A stretch of 37,751 nucleotides of DNA from JAGMXM01 sp964458325 (GCA_964458325.1 CAYWIM010000042.1:1-37751); one strand, 5' to 3'. Positions 8,365 through 17,039 are shown, counted from the stretch's first letter. A program made the numbers and translations. Notes: generated by a model from the sequence alone, not told the origin.

Positions 8365-9873
8365 TCAGCGGACCGGAGGTTTGGCTTCGGGATGGTCCGC
8401 CAGAATTCGGGAGAGGCGCGCGACGGTCCCCGGACGGGCGGCGGCGAGGTTCCTCGTCTCCCCAGGATCGTCCTCGTAATCGTAGAGCTCGTAATCCGCG
8501 GTCGAGGCGGGCGCGCCCGGCGCTTTCCACTCGACCAGGCGAAAGCGCTCGGTCCGGATGGCGCGGCCGATGACGGGCTGGCCGGCGCGATGGCGAGGGA
8601 AGGCGTGGCACGCGTGGTCGCGAACGCGCGCTCGAGGATCGCGGAGCACGGGCACGAGGCTCACCCCATCGAGCCGCTGCGGGACTCGAGGCCGGGGCAA
8701 ACCCGCCAGCTCGACCAGCGTCGGATACAAGTCGACAGTCTCCGCCAGCTGGCGGGTGCTCGATCCGCCCGGGGCAATGCCTGGGGCGACGATCACCAGG
8801 GGAATGCGGTTGGCCTGCTCGTAATTGGTGTGCTTGGTCCACGCGCCGTTGTCGCCGAAATGCCAGCCGTTGTCGCCCCACAGGACGATGATCGTGTTCC
8901 GGCCCAGATCGAGGCGGTCGAGCTCGTCCAGCACGCGGCCCACCTGGGCGTCCATGAAGCTGGTCGCCGCGTAGTAGCCATGGATGAGCGCGCGCTGCAG
9001 GTCTTCAGTCAGGGGCGGCTTTTCGGGAATGGGCATGTATTGGTTCAGCTCGAGCACTGTTTTGCCCGCATAGGCTGGCGCGCCCTCCGGCGGCGTCGCG
9101 CGCTTCGCAAGCGGAAACGAGTTGCGATCGTGAAGATCCCAATACCTTCGGGGCGCGCAGAACGGGAGGTGAGGCTTCACGAAGCCAAGCACGAGAAAGA
9201 ATGGCTGCTCCGGGTTTTCTCGCGCCGCGCGGAGGCGGCGGATGCCTTCGTCGGCAATCCGCCCGTCGGCGTATGCATTGTCGGGGACATCGGCGATCTC
9301 CCATGCCGCGCCGCGGGGGAGATCGCGGATGCGGTCGAGCTGCTGGTTGCTGAAGTAGGCTTCTTCGCGGGTGAGCTGGCCGCGGGCGGCGCTCTCGGGA
9401 TCGAGGTACTCGACAACCTTGTCGGGCTGAAAAGGAACGCTCCAGGACGCCGGGTCATCGTGGTTGCCGTGCCCGATGTGAAACACCTTGCCGACGCCTT
9501 CGGTCCGCCACCCGTGGCGCAGGAAATACTGCAGCAGGGTGACGGCATCGGGGGCCGCCTTTCGGAAATGGGTCTCGAGGCTGTAAACGCCCAGCGTGGT
9601 CGAGCGGCTGCCGACCATCAGGTTGTTCCGGGAGGGGGCGCAGACCGCCTGGTTGCAGTAGGCCGCATCAAATCGCATGCCCCGGGCGGCCAGGCGATCC
9701 ATGTGCGGGGTGCGGGCCCGAGGATCGCCGTAGCAGCCGAGAACGGGTTTGAGGTCGTCGACGCAGATCAGGAGAATGTTGGGGCGGTCCGCCGCCCGGG
9801 CAGCCGAGGCGCATGCCAGCGCCGCAGCCAGGACCAGCGTCAGCGTCATGCGGAATGGGAGGGCCATATTCAT
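8365..9873 (-). CDS. Exported sulfatase, iduronate-2-sulfatase-like
   Basis: A 502-residue type I sulfatase that hydrolyses sulfate esters outside the cytoplasm. The ATG at 9873 gives a signal peptide (MNMALPFRMTLTLVLAAALA, cleavage near ARA-AD). The start of the open frame at 10047 would place 58 unlikely residues in front and overlap the divergent gene. PNILLICVDDLKP supplies the calcium-binding Asp pair at 39-40. VCAPSRNNLMVGSR contains the C-x-P-x-R formylglycine site with Cys at about 78. WRTEGVGKVFHIGHGN and LWGDNGWHFGDNGAWTKH are the second and third active-site motifs, which match the iduronate-2-sulfatase-like group. Activation requires a formylglycine-generating enzyme; no intact one is in the window. 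Divergent from the next sulfatase, with 107 bp between the starts. Confidence 0.9.
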   Translation of the reverse strand: MNMALPFRMTLTLVLAAALACASAARAADRPNILLICVDDLKPVLGCYGDPRARTPHMDRLAARGMRFDAAYCNQAVCAPSRNNLMVGSRSTTLGVYSLETHFRKAAPDAVTLLQYFLRHGWRTEGVGKVFHIGHGNHDDPASWSVPFQPDKVVEYLDPESAARGQLTREEAYFSNQQLDRIRDLPRGAAWEIADVPDNAYADGRIADEGIRRLRAARENPEQPFFLVLGFVKPHLPFCAPRRYWDLHDRNSFPLAKRATPPEGAPAYAGKTVLELNQYMPIPEKPPLTEDLQRALIHGYYAATSFMDAQVGRVLDELDRLDLGRNTIIVLWGDNGWHFGDNGAWTKHTNYEQANRIPLVIVAPGIAPGGSSTRQLAETVDLYPTLVELAGLPRPRVPQRLDGVSLVPVLRDPRARVRDHACHAFPRHRAGQPVIGRAIRTERFRLVEWKAPGAPASTADYELYDYEDDPGETRNLAAARPGTVARLSRILADHPEAKPPVR

Positions 9874-9980
9874 CGCGCTTTCTTCGTCCGCGGAGTCTGC
9901 ATGAAGATCGGCCGGCTGGCAATGATTCGAGCGTGTTTGGACATTCCCTCGAAGATCGATGCCGTGATAGTCTGGACCCC

Positions 9981-11438
9981 ATGAACTGGCGAATCGGTTG
10001 TTTGCTGGTGGCGCTGGGCGGCGCCGCCTCGGCGCCTGGGGCCCCATCGAATTCCCGGCCGGATCTGGTCGTCTTTCTGACGGACGATCAAAGCCAGGCC
10101 GATCTCACCCCGTATGGGAGCCGGGCCTTGCGCACCCCCAACATGCAGCGGCTGGCCGACGCCGGGCTGACGTTCACGGATGCCTACGTGGCGTCCCCGA
10201 GCTGCGCGCCGAGCCGGGCGGCGTTGCTCACCGGGCTGATGCCGGCGCGCAACGGCGCCGAAGCCAACCACAGCAAGCCTCGGCCCGAGCTGAAGAAATG
10301 GCCGGCATATTTTCAGGAGCTGGGCTACGAAGTCGTCGCCTTCGGCAAGGTGTCGCACTACCGCCACACGGCCGATTACGGATTCGATTCGTTTGCCCAC
10401 GACACATTCCACGATCACGCCGCGATCCCGGCTGCGACGGCATTCCTCGAGAACCGTCCGTCGCCGAAAAAGCCGTTGTGCCTGATGGTCGGCAGCAACT
10501 GGCCGCACGTTCCGTGGCCGGAGTCGGACCTGGGGTACGACCCGGATGCGCTGCCGCTGCCCGCCGGCAGCATCGACACCCCGGAGACGCGGGCCTGGCG
10601 CGCCCGATATGCCGCCGCGGTGACCAAGGCCGACGACGACCTCGGGCGGATCATGGATGCCGCTCGATCGTGCCTGGGCGCCAGCACGCTGTTTCTTTTC
10701 TCGAGCGATCACGGCGCGCAGTGGCCCTTTGCCAAGTGGAACTGCTACGAGGCGGGCGTGCGCGTGCCGCTGATCGTCGCCTGGCCGGGCGTCGTGAAGC
10801 CCGGCGCGCGCACGTCCGCGATGGTCAGCTGGGTCGATTTTCTGCCCACGCTGATCGAGGCTGCCGGCGGCAAACCGCCGGCCGACCTCGATGGGCGATC
10901 GTTCCTCGATGTGCTCGAAGGCCGCCGATCCGAACACCGCGACCGCATATTCAGCGCCCACAGCGGGGATGGCCGCTGGAACGTCTATCCGATGCGCGCC
11001 GTGCGAGTGGGCCAATGGAAATACATCCGCAATCTCCACCCCGAGTTCGCGTTCACGACGCATATCGACTTGCCGGGCAACCTGGGCCAGCGGGCCTACT
11101 TCGCCTCCTGGGAGGCCGCCGCCCGCACCGATGCTCGAGCCGCTGCCATTGTCCATCGCTACCACGAGCGGCCCGCCGAGGAGCTCTTCGACCTCGAGAG
11201 CGACCCGGACGAACAGATCAATCTGGCATCCGATCCCACCCACGCCGCGCGGCTGAAGATTCTCCGGCGCGAGCTCGACGCCTGGATCCGGGCTCAGGGC
11301 GACGGCCTCCGCGTGTATGCCGAACCGCGCCGGCTGAGCGATCCCGGCAGCTATGGCCCCGGGGCGCCCTCGGGCAGCGAAGCGCCGGCGCCCAAGCCGG
11401 GCGCTACACGGCCTCGTTCAGCAGCTCGATCCCCTTGA
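9981..11438 (+). CDS. Exported sulfatase, heparan N-sulfatase (sulfamidase)-like
   Basis: A 485-residue type I sulfatase. The ATG at 9981 gives MNWRIGCLLVALGGAASAPG as signal peptide. PDLVVFLTDDQSQ carries the metal-binding Asp pair (35-36), and SPSCAPSRAALLTG the formylglycine Cys at about 75. FSSDHGAQWPFAKWN and YEAGVRVPLIVAWPG are the signatures of the sulfamidase-like branch, which in characterised members removes N-sulfate groups from glucosamine. The Lys in FAKWN and the His of SDHG are expected sulfate ligands. The C-terminal tail (about 35 residues, rich in Pro, Ala and Ser) is low in complexity. It ends 15 bp from the convergent purL stop. Together with the divergent iduronate-sulfatase-like gene and the heparinase it suggests desulfation of a glycosaminoglycan-like substrate; this is inferred from family membership only. 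Confidence 0.9.
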   Translation: MNWRIGCLLVALGGAASAPGAPSNSRPDLVVFLTDDQSQADLTPYGSRALRTPNMQRLADAGLTFTDAYVASPSCAPSRAALLTGLMPARNGAEANHSKPRPELKKWPAYFQELGYEVVAFGKVSHYRHTADYGFDSFAHDTFHDHAAIPAATAFLENRPSPKKPLCLMVGSNWPHVPWPESDLGYDPDALPLPAGSIDTPETRAWRARYAAAVTKADDDLGRIMDAARSCLGASTLFLFSSDHGAQWPFAKWNCYEAGVRVPLIVAWPGVVKPGARTSAMVSWVDFLPTLIEAAGGKPPADLDGRSFLDVLEGRRSEHRDRIFSAHSGDGRWNVYPMRAVRVGQWKYIRNLHPEFAFTTHIDLPGNLGQRAYFASWEAAARTDARAAAIVHRYHERPAEELFDLESDPDEQINLASDPTHAARLKILRRELDAWIRAQGDGLRVYAEPRRLSDPGSYGPGAPSGSEAPAPKPGATRPRSAARSP

Positions 11439-11453
11439 AGCGGCAGAACCATT

Positions 11454-13784
11454 CTAATCCCAATTCTTGTCGATATAATCCTGGATGTTATCGTAAAGCT
11501 TTTTCATTTCCTCTTTGCCCTCTGCGACGGCCGGGGCCGGCATGCCAGCCCTGACGGCAATCGAGCCGCGCCATGCATGGCTCAATGTCTGGACGGGAAG
11601 GTCGATCAGGCTGGCGCCTTGGCTCCGGATGATGAGCCGATCGCCGGCGACGGCGCCCAGCCTGCGGCACGGCACGGAATGCCTGGCGGCGATCTGCTCG
11701 AGGCGGACGAGATCCTCGGGATCGACAGCGACCACGATCCGGGAAGGGGCCTCCCCGAACAGGATCTCGTCGATCCGCCCGCCCTCGCCGGCGATGCCAT
11801 CGAGGTCGATCGTGGCCCCGCGCATTCCCTTGTGATTGCTGATGCAGGACTCCGCCACGCACACCCCAAGGCCGCCTTCCGATGCGTCGTGCGCGCTTTT
11901 CACCCATCCCGCCTCGATCGCCTCGAGGCAGGCCGCCTGCACCTGTTTCTCGAACTCGATGTCGATGCTCGGGTTGCCCTTCTTTTGCCCGTGGACCAGG
12001 CGCAGATACTCGCTCCCCGCCAAGCTGCCCAACGGACGGCCCAACACCACGATCGATTGCCCCTCCTTCTTGAAATCCTGCGTGACGCAATTCGCGGCGT
12101 CCCCGATCAATCCCACCATCCCGATCATCGGCGTCGGATCCACGGCGCCTTTGGGATTTTCGTTGTAGAAGCTGACGTTGCCGCTGACGACGGGGGTTCC
12201 GAGGGCGCGGCAGGCGGCGGAGATGCCTTCGATGCATTTCTGGAACTGCCAGTAGTTTTCGGGCTTCATGGGGTTGCCGAAATTGAGGCCGTCGGTGATC
12301 GCCAGCGGCCGGCCGCCGGAGCAGACGATGTTGCGGGCCGCCTCGGCCACGGCGAGCATGGCGCCCTGGTAGGGATTGAGGTAGCAGTAGCGGCCGTTGC
12401 AGTCCACGCTGATGGCCAGCGCCTTGCGCGTGCCCGGGACCCGGACGACCGCGGCGTCCGATCCCGGCCCCACCAGAACCGTGTCCTTATCCGGGCCGGT
12501 GAAGCTTCGATAGGCGGCCTCCTTGCTGGCAATCGTGGGCGAATCCAGGAGCGCGAGCAGCACGGCGTTCCAGTCGCGGGGCTGCGGAACCCGCTCGATC
12601 TCCAGTTTCTGTGCCTCCCGGAGATAGGCTGGCTCCTGGCTCGGACGATCGTAGAGCGGCGCGTTCTCCGTCAGCGCCTTCGCCGGGACCTCGGCTACGA
12701 CCTTGCCGTTTGCCTTGATGCGGACCATGCCGTCGGCGGTCACGAATCCGATCCTGGCGACGGGCACCTTCCACTTGTTCAAGATCTCGATGGCTTCGTT
12801 CTCCTTCCCTTCCTTGAGGATCGCCAGCATCCGCTCCTGCGATTCGGAGAGAAGAATCTCGTAAGGCGTCATGTTCGCCTCGCGCTGGGGAATCCGGGCG
12901 ACATCGAACTCGATCCCGGTGTTCCCTCGAGAGGCCGTCTCGCAGGTCGAGCAGATCAGCCCCGCGGCCCCCATGTCCTGCATCCCCGCGACAAACCCTT
13001 TTTCGATCAGCTCGAGGCAGGCCTCCCGCAGACGCCGCCCCAGCTCCGGATTGCCGATCGCCACCGCGCTGCTGGACGAGGAGGATTCCTCCGTGATCTC
13101 CTGGGAGGCAAAGCTGGCTCCGCCGACCCCGTCCCGCCCCGTGTCGCCCCCGATATAATAGACGGCTTTCCCCGCCCCAGCCGTGGTCCCCCGGACGATG
13201 TTCTTGTGATCGATGATCCCCACCACAAAGGCATTCACCAGGGGATTGCCCTCGTAGCTCTCGTCGAAATAGGTCTCGCCCCCCACCGCGTTGACCTCCG
13301 CCTTGTTGGCGTAATGCGCAAGCCCGCGGATCACCTCCCGGAACAAAAACTTCACCCGCTCGCTGTCGAGGCTGCCGAACCGAAGCGCACCCAGCACCGC
13401 CACCGGCCGGGCGCCCATGGTGAAGATGTCCCGCAGACATCCCCCGATCCCCGTCGCCGACGCCTCGAACGGCTCGACTGCGGAAGGATGGTTATGGGAC
13501 TCGATCTTAAACGCCACGCCCTTCCCGTCCCCGATGTCCACGACGCCGGTGTTCTCTTCGCCGGCGCCCACCAGAACCTGCGCTCCTTTCGTCGGGAACA
13601 GCTTGAACAGCTTCCTCGAGTTCTTGTAGCTGCAGTGTTCGGACCACATCGCAGAAAACAGGCCGAGCTCCGTGGCATTGGGATCGCGCCCGAGCAGTTT
13701 CTGGATCAGGGCGAATTCCTCGCGGGTGAGCCCAAGCTTCTGCGCCAAGTCGGCGTCCGCCTTCACTTCATGGTTTGTCGTCAT
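11454..13784 (-). CDS. purL: Phosphoribosylformylglycinamidine synthase subunit PurL
   Basis: Synthetase subunit for the fourth step of purine biosynthesis: FGAR plus glutamine-derived ammonia and ATP gives FGAM; it works with PurQ and PurS in the cytoplasm. At 776 residues it is the small PurL type, about 35 residues longer than usual because of a Lys/Asp-rich tail. Motifs: GLFSAMWSEHCSYKNSR, VAFKIESHNHPSAVEPFEGA-like nucleotide-binding loop (here EPFEASATGIGG), GGETYFDESY, MQDMGAAGLICSTCE, DGLNFGNPMKPENYWQF and SAHDASEGGLGVCVAE. The ATG at 13784 follows a weak AGG. Convergent with the sulfatase gene and divergent from the FAD oxidoreductase. purQ and purS are not adjacent. This gene looks like ordinary chromosomal backbone between the two glycan regions. 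Confidence 0.96.
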   Translation of the reverse strand: MTTNHEVKADADLAQKLGLTREEFALIQKLLGRDPNATELGLFSAMWSEHCSYKNSRKLFKLFPTKGAQVLVGAGEENTGVVDIGDGKGVAFKIESHNHPSAVEPFEASATGIGGCLRDIFTMGARPVAVLGALRFGSLDSERVKFLFREVIRGLAHYANKAEVNAVGGETYFDESYEGNPLVNAFVVGIIDHKNIVRGTTAGAGKAVYYIGGDTGRDGVGGASFASQEITEESSSSSSAVAIGNPELGRRLREACLELIEKGFVAGMQDMGAAGLICSTCETASRGNTGIEFDVARIPQREANMTPYEILLSESQERMLAILKEGKENEAIEILNKWKVPVARIGFVTADGMVRIKANGKVVAEVPAKALTENAPLYDRPSQEPAYLREAQKLEIERVPQPRDWNAVLLALLDSPTIASKEAAYRSFTGPDKDTVLVGPGSDAAVVRVPGTRKALAISVDCNGRYCYLNPYQGAMLAVAEAARNIVCSGGRPLAITDGLNFGNPMKPENYWQFQKCIEGISAACRALGTPVVSGNVSFYNENPKGAVDPTPMIGMVGLIGDAANCVTQDFKKEGQSIVVLGRPLGSLAGSEYLRLVHGQKKGNPSIDIEFEKQVQAACLEAIEAGWVKSAHDASEGGLGVCVAESCISNHKGMRGATIDLDGIAGEGGRIDEILFGEAPSRIVVAVDPEDLVRLEQIAARHSVPCRRLGAVAGDRLIIRSQGASLIDLPVQTLSHAWRGSIAVRAGMPAPAVAEGKEEMKKLYDNIQDYIDKNWD

Positions 13785-13978
13785 GGCCTATGCGATTGTT
13801 TCGGCTTCTTGCTGCTGCCCATTTCCTGGAACGGATGGGATGGGGAAGAGTCAGCTTTCCGGCATGCCCTGGCAAGCCTGAAGCGGGGGCGGAACAAAGG
13901 CTTTTCGTCCCCGGCGATTCGTTTCATACTGCCGGGGTGAAACAGACCGATTTGCGCGGCAGCGGAGCCTCATTTCTG

Positions 13979-15658
13979 ATGGGCAAGAGGCTCGTTGCGG
14001 TTGGATGGCTTGTGGCGGCTGCGGTGTGCAGGTCAGGCGAGGCGGGCTCGAAGGCCCAGGAGCCCTCCCCTTGTGACGTCGTTATCTATGGCGCCACCCC
14101 CGGCGGCATCGCCGCTGCGATCCAGACGGCGCGCATGGGCAAGCGCGCGATCCTGATCGAGCCCAGCCGCCACGTGGGCGGGCTGACGGCGGGCGGGCTG
14201 GGGGCAACCGACATTGGCAACAAGGGGGCGATCGGCGGCATCGCGCGCGAATTCTACGAACGCATTGCCCGGCATTACGCGACGGATGGCGCCTGGCGGC
14301 AGCAGACCCGCGCCGATTACCTCGGCACGGAACGGCGGAATCTGTCCCATGATCCCATCGCCGCGGCCCGGGGCGTCCAGGCGCAGTGGACCTTCGAGCC
14401 GCATGTGGCCGAGCAGGTCTTCCACGAACTCCTCCGCCAGGCCGGCATATCCGCCGTGTTCGGCGAGCGCCTGGACCTCCGCCGCGGTGTCGAGAAAGAG
14501 GGGCTGCGGATCACGGTGGTCCGCATGGAGAGCGGGAAACGATTCGCCGGCCGGATGTTCATCGACGCCACCTACGAGGGCGACCTGATGGCCAAGGCCG
14601 GCGTCCGCTACCACGTCGGACGCGAGGCCAACTCCGTGTACGGCGAGACGCTCAACGGGGTCCAGACCCGGCATGCCGTGTATCACCAGTTCACCCGGCG
14701 GGTGGATCCCTATGTGGTTCCCGGCGATCCGTCGAGCGGCTTGCTGCCGGGCATTCACGGCGGCCCGCCGGGCGAGGAGGGCTCCGGTGACCATCGCGTG
14801 CAAGCCTACAACTTCCGCCTTTGTCTCACCGATGCCCCCGAGAACCAGCGCCCCATTCTCGAGCCAGCCGGATATGACCCGCAACAGTACGAGCTTCTTC
14901 GCCGCTACATCGCAGCCGGCGTTTTCGACGCGCTCAAGCTCAACACCCCCATGCCCAATCGCAAGACCGACATCAACAACCACGGCGCGTTCTCGAGCGA
15001 CTTCATCGGCGCCAATTACGAATACCCGGACGGCGACTATGCGACCCGCGACCGGATCTTCCGGCAGCACCGCGATTATCTGGCCGGGATGTGGTGGTTC
15101 CTGCAGAACGACCCCCGGCTCCCGAAGGAGGTCAGGGATGCGGCCGGCCGATGGGCGCTCTGCCGCGATGAGTTCGGCGACACCGGCGGATGGCCGCATC
15201 AGCTCTACGTCCGCGAAGCCCGCCGCATGATATCCGATTACGTCATGACCGAGCATCATTGCCGCGGGAAACAGATGGCGCCGGACTCTGTGGGCTTGGG
15301 CGCCTACGGCATGGACTCCCACAACGTGCAGCGCTACGTCAAGGACGGCGCCGCCATCAACGAAGGCGATGTCGAGGTGGGCGTGGCGTCCCCGTATCCC
15401 ATCTCGTACCGGGCCATCGTGCCCGCCGCGGCCGAATGCGAGAACTTGCTCGTGCCCGTCTGCCTGTCCGCCTCGCATATCGCTTACGGCTCGATCCGGA
15501 TGGAGCCCGTGTTCATGGTGCTCGGCCAGTCTGCCGCCACCGCAGCGAACATCGCGATCGACGAGGGCGCATCCGTCCAGCGGATCGGCTACCCGCAGCT
15601 TCGCGCCCGCCTCCTCGCAGACCAGCAGGTCCTGGATTGGAAGACTGCAAGACCTTAG
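13979..15658 (+). CDS. Exported FAD-dependent oxidoreductase (FAD_oxidored family)
   Basis: A 559-residue flavoprotein. The ATG at 13979 (MGKRLVAVGWLVAAAVCRSG) gives a signal peptide and follows CGGAG at 11 nt; an in-frame GTG at 13937 is a second choice. The dinucleotide-binding fold is at residues 32-70: CDVVIYGATPGGIAAAIQTA, then ILIEPSRHVGGLTAGGL. IDATYEGDLMAKAGV and the C-terminal GSIRMEPVFMVLGQSAATAA are typical of this family, which is abundant in Planctomycetes and Verrucomicrobiota and often sits beside glycan-degradation genes. The exact substrate is unknown, and xanthan-lyase-like annotations of relatives are unreliable. The stop codon lies inside repeat copy B, so the last residues (WKTARP) may have been altered by the event that brought the repeat. 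Confidence 0.85.
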   Translation: MGKRLVAVGWLVAAAVCRSGEAGSKAQEPSPCDVVIYGATPGGIAAAIQTARMGKRAILIEPSRHVGGLTAGGLGATDIGNKGAIGGIAREFYERIARHYATDGAWRQQTRADYLGTERRNLSHDPIAAARGVQAQWTFEPHVAEQVFHELLRQAGISAVFGERLDLRRGVEKEGLRITVVRMESGKRFAGRMFIDATYEGDLMAKAGVRYHVGREANSVYGETLNGVQTRHAVYHQFTRRVDPYVVPGDPSSGLLPGIHGGPPGEEGSGDHRVQAYNFRLCLTDAPENQRPILEPAGYDPQQYELLRRYIAAGVFDALKLNTPMPNRKTDINNHGAFSSDFIGANYEYPDGDYATRDRIFRQHRDYLAGMWWFLQNDPRLPKEVRDAAGRWALCRDEFGDTGGWPHQLYVREARRMISDYVMTEHHCRGKQMAPDSVGLGAYGMDSHNVQRYVKDGAAINEGDVEVGVASPYPISYRAIVPAAAECENLLVPVCLSASHIAYGSIRMEPVFMVLGQSAATAANIAIDEGASVQRIGYPQLRARLLADQQVLDWKTARP

Positions 15659-15690
15659 GGTCTGTGCAAAAATAAATTCCGATTTTGCTG
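15653..15690 (+). repeat. Dispersed 33-bp repeat, copy B
   Basis: Sequence begins CCTTAGGGTCTGTGCAAAAA and continues AAATTCCGATTTTGCTG. It contains the stop codon of the FAD oxidoreductase and forms the left boundary of a decayed PEP-CTERM gene. It is inverted relative to copy A at 3517-3549. Confidence 0.75.
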
Positions 15691-15692
15691 GA

Positions 15693-16124
15693 AGGGATTG
15701 GGCGGGCTGGCGAGGCTCGACGCTGTATCAAACGTTGGCAGACACCCTTCAACCGGATACGCGCTACACCCTCTCGCTGTACATCGGGAGCCGCCTGTCC
15801 GGTGGGACCACTCCCCCTGACTACTCAGTAACACTATATGCCGGCACCACGCAGCTCGGCTCGGTAATCCCAGTTGTGCCCGATCTCGGAAGATTTGTTC
15901 TGGTGAGCACGGTCTACAGCTCTCCCGGGTCGGTCCCCCCTGGCCAGAACCTTCGAATCGAAATCACCCGGCCAAATTGGGGCGATCTGAACTTCGATCT
16001 TGTCCAGTTGGACGCCACGCCGATCCCCGAACCTCAAAGCGTCCCTGTCCTCGTCGGCATGGTTTTGGCCGTATTCGGAGCTTGTCGCCGATTCAGGATT
16101 TGGATCGGCACGACTTGCGTATAG
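15693..16124 (+). pseudogene. N-terminally truncated PEP-CTERM protein
   Basis: About 143 residues with no start codon or signal peptide, in the frame that enters from repeat copy B. The visible part contains LYQTLADTLQPDTRYTLSLY, YSVTLYAGTTQLGS, PPGQNLRIEITRP and NFDLVQLDATP. This is the beta-sandwich that commonly precedes PEP-CTERM tails. It then ends in PEPQSVPVLVGMVLAVFGAC followed by RRFR: the Pro-Glu-Pro motif, a transmembrane helix and a basic end, which is the exosortase sorting signal. The domain begins right after the repeat, so the 5' half appears to have been lost at the repeat boundary. Intact relatives are exported and anchored or released by exosortase. Confidence 0.7.
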
Positions 16125-16129
16125 GGCGG

Positions 16130-16313
16130 CTCGCTCTGTTTGGGGTAGTGCCAGTATCGAGAGGGTGCTGGCACGGTTGATTTGCTGCTCGACTTGCAGT
16201 GTCGCCTGGTAGCGATCGCCTGCGACGTCTGGCACGGTCCCCACGGGTTGCCAGTCGGCTCCCGAATCCAAGACCAGAGTCGCTTCCAGCGCGGCGGCGG
16301 TTGGTTCGACCAC
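16130..16313 (-). pseudogene. C-terminal tail remnant of a secreted protein
   Basis: On the minus strand an open frame reads LEATLVLDSGADWQPVGTVP, then DVAGDRYQATLQVEQQ. This has the pattern of the short C-terminal module found on many Verrucomicrobiota secreted proteins (LE-S-DL-NWxPVGTVP...GDRYxAT...). There is no start or domain in front of it. Part of it overlaps the FGE-like remnant on the other strand, so at least the overlap must be non-coding on one strand. Tentative. Confidence 0.35.
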
Positions 16314-16412
16314 GCGTGGAACTGCCGGACGGCGTACCGCGGCTACGTCTACTTGGACTACAAGCGCAACAACCTGGGCTTCCGGGCTGTTCTGCCCCCA
16401 GGTGAGGCGTGA
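16290..16412 (+). pseudogene. C-terminal end of an FGE/SUMF1-like (C-type lectin fold) protein
   Basis: Forty codons ending in TGA encode RGGGWFDHAWNCRTAYRGYV followed by YLDYKRNNLGFRAVLPPGEA. This is the unmistakable C-terminal block of the formylglycine-generating-enzyme/sulfatase-modifying-factor fold (consensus RGGSWxxxxxxCRSAxRxxxxPxxxxxxxGFRxVL). The rest of the domain is missing, with no WEW or similar motif upstream. At most of the positions that are Asn in many relatives the codons here are NNC (TTC, GAC, CAC, TAC, GGC, GTC), which is the pattern produced from AAC codons by adenine-specific mutagenesis in diversity-generating retroelements. No reverse transcriptase or template repeat was found in this window. 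It is too short to supply the maturation activity that the sulfatases need. Confidence 0.7.
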
Positions 16413-16805
16413 GCTGCAAGTCGGAGCGGACCTGCCTACGCCGCCATGGCAGGCAGGGCCGGCTGGAGCAGGCTGGCGAGCGAGGGACGAGCGAGCCGTG
16501 CCTGAGGGGGCTAGGCAGAGCGGGCTTGGCCGGTTTCAGGACCTGCGGGTGCCGGACGCACCAGTGGATTGGGCAGCGCGGAGTGTATAGGACACGGGAT
16601 GGCATTTGCGGTTAAAAAACTCACGCCGGAGTGTCAAAAACAGCTCGGCAGCAAGATCAGTGGACTGCATGGATCTGCAACCCATACTCCTGGAAGCCTG
16701 GGTGTGGCAAACCAAATGGTCAAGTGATCGGCATGCATCCCCGACTGGCAGAAGAAATCCGGGCGTGACGGATTTGGAGATTTTTACGACAGATGACGCC
16801 GGGGA
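16413..16805. other. Gene-free stretch after the FGE-like remnant
   Basis: No supported gene. A 42-codon open frame at 16599-16727 (MAFAVKKLTPECQKQLGSKI...) has ACACGGG in front but no recognisable family. The rest is low-coding GC-rich sequence with many GCC/GGC runs and looks like decayed DNA. Confidence 0.4.
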
Positions 16806-16970
16806 TCACATCAGCTCGTGGAGCCGCTTGAGGAATTGCGCCGGAGAAAGGACAGCCACGCCGAATGGCTTTTCGAGCGCGAGCAGATCATGGTCGTAGC
16901 TCACGATCGCCTCGGCGCGAGATCCCAGGGCGGTGGCCAGATAGGGATCGTCCCTCGGATCGCGTCTGCT
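16806..16970 (-). pseudogene. C-terminal remnant of a PIN-domain toxin
   Basis: The minus strand encodes RDPRDDPYLATALGSRAEAI, then VSYDHDLLALEKPFGVAVLS and PAQFLKRLHELM before a TGA. This is the last third of a PIN-family RNase (the PIN_3 / putative TA toxin type), with the conserved DP-DD-YLA, the VS-D-DLL acidic site and the -LSPAQFL- ending. No start and no N-terminal half (first catalytic Asp) are present, because the reading frame upstream leads into unrelated sequence. No antitoxin gene is seen beside it. A decayed toxin-antitoxin locus is the simplest reading. Confidence 0.65.
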
Positions 16971-17039
16971 ATCAGTTGTCAATGATTGGCATCATGCCTC
17001 GCGAGGCAAGGGGAGGCGGCCCGGCAATGCGCAGAAGGA

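Noticed and set aside
11405..11453. Protein-like short frame behind purL on the minus strand (LGLEWFCRFKGIELLNEAV)
   Set aside because: It is in a different frame from PurL, has no start and lies under the sulfatase C-terminus; too short to tell from chance.
11577..13940. 787-codon plus-strand frame opposite purL
   Set aside because: purL is certain on the other strand, and this frame has no domain or plausible start.
16599..16727. 42-codon open frame starting MAFAVKKLTPECQ
   Set aside because: Possible ribosome-binding sequence, but no family, no conserved neighbour and surrounding decayed DNA.
16994..17007. Perfect 14-bp palindrome TGCCTCGCGAGGCA
   Set aside because: No T run and no adjacent promoter or second copy; could be chance or a weak hairpin in decayed DNA.
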